Assembly (NCBI RefSeq): GCF_037975245.1 | Contig: NC_092564.1 | Span: 2,257,984 to 2,321,983, forward strand | DNA length: 64,000 nucleotides | DNA from: Apostichopus japonicus | Lineage: Eukaryota; Echinodermata; Holothuroidea; Aspidochirotida; Stichopodidae | Direction: 5' to 3' | Shown here: in pieces, positions 53,001 through 62,000 of the stretch | How the letters are laid out: every line of letters starts with the position of its first letter | Position numbering within the stretch: position 1 is the first letter of the stretch | The notes under the pieces: generated by a model | The model's input: the letters and a program-made list of their open reading frames with translations, nothing else | What the model was told of the DNA's origin: nothing | Database searches by the model: none | Made by a program: the position numbers and the translations under genes

Positions 53001-56000
53001 CTTTAGCTTGTCTTGGTAGCAGTCATGTTTTTTTTACTAAAATTTAAAAACTCCCAGATGCAAACTGAAATTTTACATATATATGGAAATGTAATGTACA
53101 ACAAACTTAAAGTGTGTATGAAGACATAACAGGTAATCTGATTCTCTCTGCATGTTCTTTGCATAGGGGACGGTTGTTCAGATAACACCACTCTCATAGA
53201 CTTAGGTCTGGCAACACAGTGTCCAGAACATTCATGGATGGGCATCCTCCTACTATGTATTTACATGATGCTGAGTAACGTCCTGCTCTTGAATCTCCTC
53301 ATCGCTATGTTCAGGTAAGCACTGCATTACCGGACAACACATACTTATGTCATTCATTATTAAAAGGCAGCTTCAGGTTTATCTATTCTTTAAAGCATTT
53401 TAACAACTTCTTGATTGATTGATTTTACTGGTATCCTGATATCTGATGTAATGATTAATTCACTTTTTACATGATTATTCAGTCTGGTATCTGATGTATA
53501 TAATGAGCAGTTTACTGCTCCTGACATCTGATGTAATGAGTATCTCACTTCTTTATGGTATTATTCAGTATGGTATCTGATGTATATAATGAGCAGTTCA
53601 CTGCTCCTGAAATCTGATGTAATGAGTAGTTCACTCTTATGGTATTATTCTGTCTGGTATCTGATTATTATATTATGAGCAGTTCACTGCTCCTGACATC
53701 TGATGTAATGAGTATCTCACTTCTTATGGTATTATTCAGTATGGTATCTGATGTATATAATGAGCAGTTCACTGCTCCTGAAATCTGATGTAATGAGTAG
53801 TTCACTCTTATGGTATTATTCAGTCTGGTATCTGATTATTATATTATGAGCAGTTCACTGCTCCTGACATCTGATGTAACGAGAATTTCACTTTTTTATG
53901 GTCTTATTCAGTCTGGTAATCTGATGTATATAATGAGCAGTTCACCGCTCCTGACATCTGATGTAATGAGTATTTCACTTCTTCTGGTATTATTCAGTCT
54001 GGTATCTGATATATATAATGAGCAGTTCATTCTCCTGACATCTGATGTAATGAGTAGTTCACTTCTTATGGTGTTTTTCAATCTGGTATCTGATTATTAT
54101 ATAATGAGCAGTTCACTGCTCCTGACATCTGATGTAATGAGTATTTCACTCTTTATGGTATTATTCAGTCTGGTATCTGATGTATATAATGAGCAGTCAG
54201 TTCACTGCTCCTGACATCTGATGTAATGAGTAGTTCACTTCTTATGGTAATATTCAGTCTGGTATCTGATTATTATATTATGATCAGTTCACTGCTTCTG
54301 ACATCTGATGTAATGAGAATTTCACATTTTATGGTCTTATTCAGTCTGGTATCTGATGTATATAATGAGCAGTTTACTTCTCCTGACATCTGATGTAATG
54401 AGTATCTCACTTCTTATGGTATTATTTAGTCTGGTATCTTATGTATATAATGAGCAGTTCACTGCTCCTGACTCTGAAATAAGTTTTGCCATCGCCATCG
54501 TCTCTCTGTGATGTAACATCATTCACAGATGATCCAGTAAAATATTGCACGATGGTGTTTGGAATTAGCAGGGGACTGCTCCTGAATTCCATCCCGGAAT
54601 TGATTAAGTTCACCTTTTGATTTGAAACCAAATTTTTACAAATCTCTGTACTTGATTTCTTCGGTCAATATTTAACTGCTTTGTCTGTTTACAGTTACAC
54701 CTTCTCCAATGTGCAAGACAACACAGATGAATTTTGGAAGTTTCAGCGATATGAAGTCATCAATGAGTTCTTTGGACGTCCTCCCATTCCACCGCCTCTG
54801 ATAATAATCTCACATGTGTACTTCTTCATCCGGTTTTGCATCAAGAAATGTTGTCGCTGCTGTCCTATCTGGTCATCTGGCAAATTGAGTGAGTTTGACA
54901 AAGTTAGCGCCTGTAATTCCATTGGCAATGATTTATAAATTAGATGCCCTGTACAAAAACTAAGGAATTTAAGCTTAAATTGAAATGTGGGCTGCATGTT
55001 GTGGAATTTTGACTTTTTTTTATATAATCTTTACGTTTTTCTTATCTTTTGTGTTTTCTAGAGCAACATCTTCCTCCAGCAGAGGTGAAACAATTTGTCC
55101 TCTGGGAGGGAATTAACGCCGACAATTTTATCACCAAGGAGAACCAAAAGCGCCAAGAAAACATCGATGAGAAGTTGAAAGTGACTGGTGACAGGTTAGT
55201 TCATCACTTTGGGGAGTTCAAAGCTGTAGCTAACATCAGCTTGCCTTGTTATGAAAATGTAGCAGATGAGACCATTACATGATGTCTGTTGTTTCTCCGG
55301 GGGGAGGGGGGGTGGTGGGCGGATGTTGCAAAATTGATCTTAGGTGTTACAGTAAAACATGTGCATCCATTCTATGGGCTGCAATGGAAAGTAATATGAC
55401 ATTAATTGGGCACTAAAAGATCAGTAAGTGCTTCCTGTGTATTGGTGGACATACCCTATCAGAAGTAGGTCTTATACGAAGTCCCTAATGTTTCATCTTC
55501 TTATTCATCTAATGAGATATCATTTCAGTTGGTTTACGGTTGGATTAAAAAAAATGCTTGAATACTATATAGTTTTAGAGGCCTTGATAGGGTTTGGAAT
55601 GTCTTCTTGGATCAAAGAAAATTTGGGATGGGTTCCCATGTGGCTGGTGAGGCACACTTTGCTCACCTGTGCTCTACAGTGTGGCATGAGTATTCAGATG
55701 GTGCACCCATAACCAGCCATGGCCGTTACCGGTACTGTTTGCAATGTTGTGTCTCTGATTCAAAGTATCTGTAAGTTGGGGACTAGGGGGTATCAAACTG
55801 AGTCCATGATAACTGGGATTAAGAATAATTTTATAACATTTATATTGTATTTAGGGTACAGAAAATTCTGATGGTGGTTGATAAGATGATTGGAGATTCA
55901 GAGACGGGAGGTAAAGGAGGAGGAGTAGGTGCGCTTGGAGGGAAGGCTGTGGATGACAGGTTAGCCAGAATAGAAGACCAGGTAAGTCATTCATGCCTCT

Positions 56001-59000
56001 GCAACCCCTTCAGTAAACTAAAGAAAGAATACATATATAAAGAATATAGTCATATGACACACTGCTTTACACAGATATTTGTTACTGAATATTTGTTGCC
56101 ATTTGGATGTATGAAATCTTTCTGAGTAAAAGATTAGTTAGTAGAAAATAAAATAAAGTGACACATTACCTGGACAGCCTTGGGTTTATGTAGATGATAT
56201 CATAGAAGTGTTGTTTTTACTATGGCTTTCTGGTCACTTCGCCCAATAACCATTTTGCCCAACTGCCATTTCGCCCAACCAGCCTGGTCATTTCGCCCAA
56301 CCTTTTTTTTACTAATATTCAGTCAGAATAATATTACTTTTTCTATTTCACTAGGTCAATTTGATTTATTTTGGGTTATGTTACTTCGTGGTAAGTAAAT
56401 AAATGAGGTCCGCTCTATATCGATCGGAGTCTGAGCAGTTATTTCGGGTATAATGGAAGGATTACACTACTTTAGGCGGTTACGCATACAATGGAAGTTA
56501 TATTATGATACAAACAAAGGGGAATCGGTGTGGAATAATATCACCGTTTCTATTTCACTAGTTCAATTTGATTTATTTTGGGTTGTAGTATTACACTACT
56601 TTAGGCGGTTACGCATACAATGGAAGCAACGTTAACAATTCCCGAACGTTTCCTTACTAAAGTTATACAAAGTAAAGGACTTCTAAGTTTCCTTAATATT
56701 CCTTAATATTCGAACGTTTACTATCAAACCTAACCCCTAAAACACTGATCCATCCTCAAGTTTCGGATTCGTATCTCGTAACGTTAACAATTCCCGAACG
56801 TTTCATTTTGAAGTATAATATTTAATCAAGGTTGGGCGAAATGACCAGGCTGGTTGGGCGAATTAACAAGGCTGGTTGGGCGAAATGACCAGGCTGGTTG
56901 GGCGAAATGACCAGGCTGGTTGGGCGAAATGGCAGTTGGCGAAATGGTTGTTGGGCAAAGTGACCTGCTTCCTTACTATGCAGGTCACTAGACTCGTTGG
57001 TTTACCACACTCGTCACATGTGGATATGTGTGTAACGTATTCACAATAGTGTTCATGTATTTCTTCAACCTGTTCCATTGTAGCTGGAGAGAACAAACAA
57101 AGCCATAGACTGGATTATATCATCACTCTCTGAAAACAAGCTGAGCCCTAAAGAAGGTCTACCACAGCTTAAGCAAATTAAACCAAGAGATGGTGAGTTG
57201 CTCATGAATAATCATATATTCACTCCTGGAAATACAGGATAATATGTGTGAGCCGTCTGACTGGTCAGTTTCCGATGGATTATTACTGGACAGAACAGCT
57301 GTTCCCCAAAGTTTCTCAGATGTTCTTGAGAAGGTGTAACACTGATCTCATTCATTGTGCTTATGTCCTTCGGTGTGCATGAAAGGCTTGCAGAGGCTTG
57401 CCTGCCGATTATTTAGTCCTCTCCGAAAATTGCATAGTTTAAGTTGCCGTTTGACAAGAAACGTATGCTTCAAATAGTATCAGCAAATTTGAGTCTTAGG
57501 TACGAACCTCCTCAAAAATACTAGTGTCCCAGCTGATGTGGAGTATTAATGAGTGTTATGTATTCAATGGCAATTATTCCACCATTATGCAAATACTTAG
57601 ATGTGGTACTTGTTTGCCCCACAGCTGATCTCGAAGATTACGTCTCAGAGGGAACAGATGATGAAGATGATGAAGTACCGACGACCATCGAAGAGTTAGG
57701 AATCGCGATTCACGTGAAGTCACGAACTAGCCCATACCCTGGTACAGCTATCAGAAGGTTCCATGTGATAATCAGTAAAGTACCATGGTCGGTGAGTTGT
57801 AAACTTGTACCTGTAATAGAAACCAGGTTCTATGTGATAGTCAATAAAGTACCTTGGTCGGTGAGTTGTAAACTTGTACCTGTTATAGAAACCAGGTTCC
57901 ATGGAATATTCAGTAAAGTACCATGGTCGGTGAGTTGTAAACTTGTACCTGTAATAGAAACCAGGTTCCATGTGATAATCAGTAAAGTACCATGGCCGGT
58001 GAGTTGTAAACTTGTACCTGTAATAGAAACCGAGTTCTATGTGATAATCAGTAAAGTACCATGGTTGGTGAGTTGTAAACTTGTACCTGTAATAGAAACC
58101 AGGTTCCATGTGATAATCCCTAAAGTACCTTGGTCGGTGAGTTGTAAACTTGTACCTGTTATAGAAACCAGGTTCCATGTGATATTCAGTAAAGTACCAT
58201 GGTCGGTGAGTTGTAAACTTGTACCTGTAATAGAAACCAGGTTCCATGTGATAGTCAGTAAAGTACCATGGTCGGTGCGTTCTAAACTCATACCTGTTAT
58301 AGAAACCAGGTTCTATGTGATAGTCAGTAAAGTACCATGGTCGGTGAGTTGTAAACTTGTACCTGTAATAGAAACTTTCATTCAAAAGGTGACTCCAGGA
58401 TGAACAGACATAAACTGTGAAATCCTTTGTCCAATTTCAAAATGATTTCCTACTTCTGAATGACCCTGGATCGAATATTTCATACAAACAATTTGTCATG
58501 GACATTTTGTTGAATTTTTTTAATATATATCTGATTTGCTCTATCCTAAGTCACCTGACTATGTCTATTTGGTCAGTATTAATGACAAACAGGCCACCAT
58601 TGCATAGCAATAATTATATTCATACTTGACATAGGGTGTGCCATATTGTACTGTTCATGTCGGTGTATACAGTGTGGAATTAAATCTTTTCACAAAGCAT
58701 ACAGAGCACAGGACTAAGATGTATATAAGGTTCACACCATGTATAATAATGTTCACTGTTTGTAGATGGTTATTTATACGTGTTGTCATTGACTCTCACT
58801 CAATTATTGGTTCTGATCAGGGTTGCATGTACAAAGATTCGAGTGATAGTTGGGTAGTGATTGGGTGCCTAATCAGCTTCCTGGGGAAGGGTATGAAGTG
58901 TGAGCAAACATTTCTATAATAATTTGTGTGGCATGAATACAACAGCCAAGGGAATCGGTTCCTTGTGTAAGGTCAAGTACTATGATTGAACTATTCATCA

Positions 59001-62000
59001 CAACAGTCTGAATAATAGCATTTAAGAACCAAACATGGCAACTACAAAACAATACCAATATAATCTGACATCAGAATAGAAAAAGAAAAGTTGCTAGGTT
59101 TGATATGAATATAAATTAATACTTTGACCATCGTCAGAGATTTCCTCCTCATTTCTCTTTATGTTTATTACATTATATAACTTTGTTTATAATCATAATA
59201 TCTGATATTAGTGATTGAATGGTTGAATGGGTATCTAGGTTAATAGGCTTAACACTGCTTTACTTATTACAGGTGAGCTTCCCAGACTACAAGCCTATCA
59301 GCTTCACCCATAGTTCTGTCTTAGCCAAGCCGCATTGGGCAGACATAGATCTCCTCGCCCTCAGCAAGGCACAGCGGCCAGTCTTGCTGTTCAATCAGGA
59401 GGATACTGTATGCAAATATAACAGGAAAAGTTACATGGGGACCTACGAGGTTCATGATGGCTTACCAATGTAAGTATGATACTTTAATAAAAGCTCAATC
59501 ACTTTTAACAGGGCAAATTTCAAAAGATACCACCTAGCATTTTGAGAATATTTATAAATTTGTGAAAGCTTACAGTAAGTAATTTGTGCTTTATTGTCAT
59601 CACCATCATATTTGTAAAAATGATTCAAATGTTAAACACAAAATGCTACTTGTTTTGGGGAGGGAAATGTTGATAAATGTCCAGGACTATTATGGAATCT
59701 GATCATGATGAAGTTAATTATCTTGATTAGTCCAACATCATACCAAAAAAGAAAGAAGATATCTGAAGTTTTGAACATTTGCATTTGAAAAAGAGTGTGA
59801 TGGTGACATCCAGCATGGTTTTGGTCAAAGGTGACAGAAGTCACTTGTTGGTAGCCTTGTCTCTCCTCTCTCTTCCCCTCCTCCCCTCTTCATTTAAATT
59901 TGTGAAAATTGATTTCTCCAAAATACTTATACTATAATAATTACACTCTTTTGATATTAAAGTAATCCAAAAGGGAGGACTGGTGTTATTGGGCGTGGTA
60001 CTTTAGGAAGATTTGGACCAAACCACGCTGCTGATCCTATCGTAACAAGGTAAGCTCGTATGAATTGATGAAATACTACTACCTGATCATAAAGCTTTAC
60101 CCTAATGGTATTGTTTGTCAGCCTGCTGTCTCGTCTTATTGTTTTATTGGTCAGGTCTGAGAGTCATCGTGCAAGCTTTCTTCTGACAACTCATTTGTTG
60201 TACAATGATGTCAAAACTCGGGTCATAATGGGAACAATTCTGTCGTTAATCCGTAGATCCTTAGATAATCAGATTAAGTTGCAGTCATGTTGTTTTCTAT
60301 TCGGTGATTTTAATTCTTCATCGTATTGTCTGCCTTGTGCTGCTATTCATCTCGACAAGATTCTAGGATTACCTGTGAAAAGCAGTCAGCACTAATCAAG
60401 ATAGTTATCAGCTCTGGTAGGGAGGGAGCACAGAACACGACAAATGTATTCATTCAACATTAGGTCACCGAATGAATTCATTTCTAGCCCAAGAATTTCT
60501 TGATCTTTTTCAAATATTCATTATTTTTGCAACCTTCTGATTGTTTTTTGGTTCTGTCCATCCTTTTTCTTGCAGATGGAAGAGAGACAGAAATGGTGAA
60601 GTAATGAAGGAAGACGGTAAGCCGGTCTTGGAATTCATTGCTATACAAAGGAGAGATAATCAACAATGGGCCATACCAGGGGTAAGTGATAATGGGGCAA
60701 AAATACCACAAAATGTGTAAATGTTACACTTACCTAAGTATGCTTAGCTGGATTTCAACACCGGTTTAGCATATGAATATATCATTAATATCATAAACCT
60801 TGCCTACGATATAAAACGTGAAGAGAATAAACATACTAAAAGCATTCCTAAATGGGTTTTTTTCAAACTTAGTTCCCTCTAGCTCTTGTCAGCCGTGTTT
60901 CCCCTATGTGCAACATAGACCTGTAAAATACACAAAAGTGCATAAATATAGTGGTACAACTGTTATAGACACAAAAGTGAATACATATAGGGGTACATCT
61001 TTAAAATACACAAAAGTGCATAAATATAGTGGTACAACTGTTATAGACACAAAAGTGAATACATATAGGGGTACATCTTTAAAATACACAAAAGTGGATA
61101 AATATAGTGGTACAACTTTGAAATACATAAAAGTGGATAAATATAGTAGTACAACTGTTAAATACACAAAAGTGCATAAATATAGTGGTACAACTTTGAA
61201 ATACACAAAAGTGCATAAATATAGTGGTACAACTGTTATAGACACAAAAGTGAATACATATAGGGGTACATCTTTAAAATACACAAAAGTGGATAAATAT
61301 AGTGGTACAACTTTGAAATACACGAAATTGCATAAATATAGTGGTACAACTTTGAAATACACAAAAGTGCATAAATATAGTGGTACAACTTTGAAAGACA
61401 CAAAAGTCCATAAATATAGTGGTACAACTGTTATAGACACAAAAGTGAATACATATAGGGGTACATCTTTAAAATACACAAAAGTGGATAAATATAGTGG
61501 TACAACTTTGAAATACACAAAAGTGGATAAATATAGTGGTACAACTGTTATAGACACAAAAGTGAATAAATATAGTGGTACATCTTTAAAATACACAAAA
61601 GTGGATAAATATAGTGGTACAACTTTGAAATACACGAAATTGGATAAATATAGTGGTACAACTTTGAAATACACAAAAGTGCATCAATATAGTTGTACAA
61701 CTTTGAAAGACACAAAAGTGCATAAATATAGTGGTACAACTGTTATAGACACAAAAGTGCATAAAAATAGTGGTACAACTTTGAAATACACAAACTTGGA
61801 TAAATGTAGTGGTACATCTGTAAAATACACAAATGTGGATAAATATACAGGTACATCTGTAAACTAACACAAAGGTGGATAAATAAGTGGTACAACTGTA
61901 AAATACACAAAAGTGGATAAATATAGTGGTACAACTTTGAAATACACAAACTTGGATAAATATAGGGGTACAACTTTAAAATACACAAAAGTGCATAAAT

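Noticed and set aside
57549-58403. 284-codon plus frame and 221-codon minus frame over the 69-bp array
   Set aside because: Both are open because the unit is 23 codons without stops. Only the first part, exon 26, is conserved coding; the rest is coding only if later donors are used.
60818-61867. 349-codon frame of KYSGTT repeats, possibly a repetitive protein
   Set aside because: It is the 39-bp array inside intron 29, open on both strands, with no start context or splice sites.
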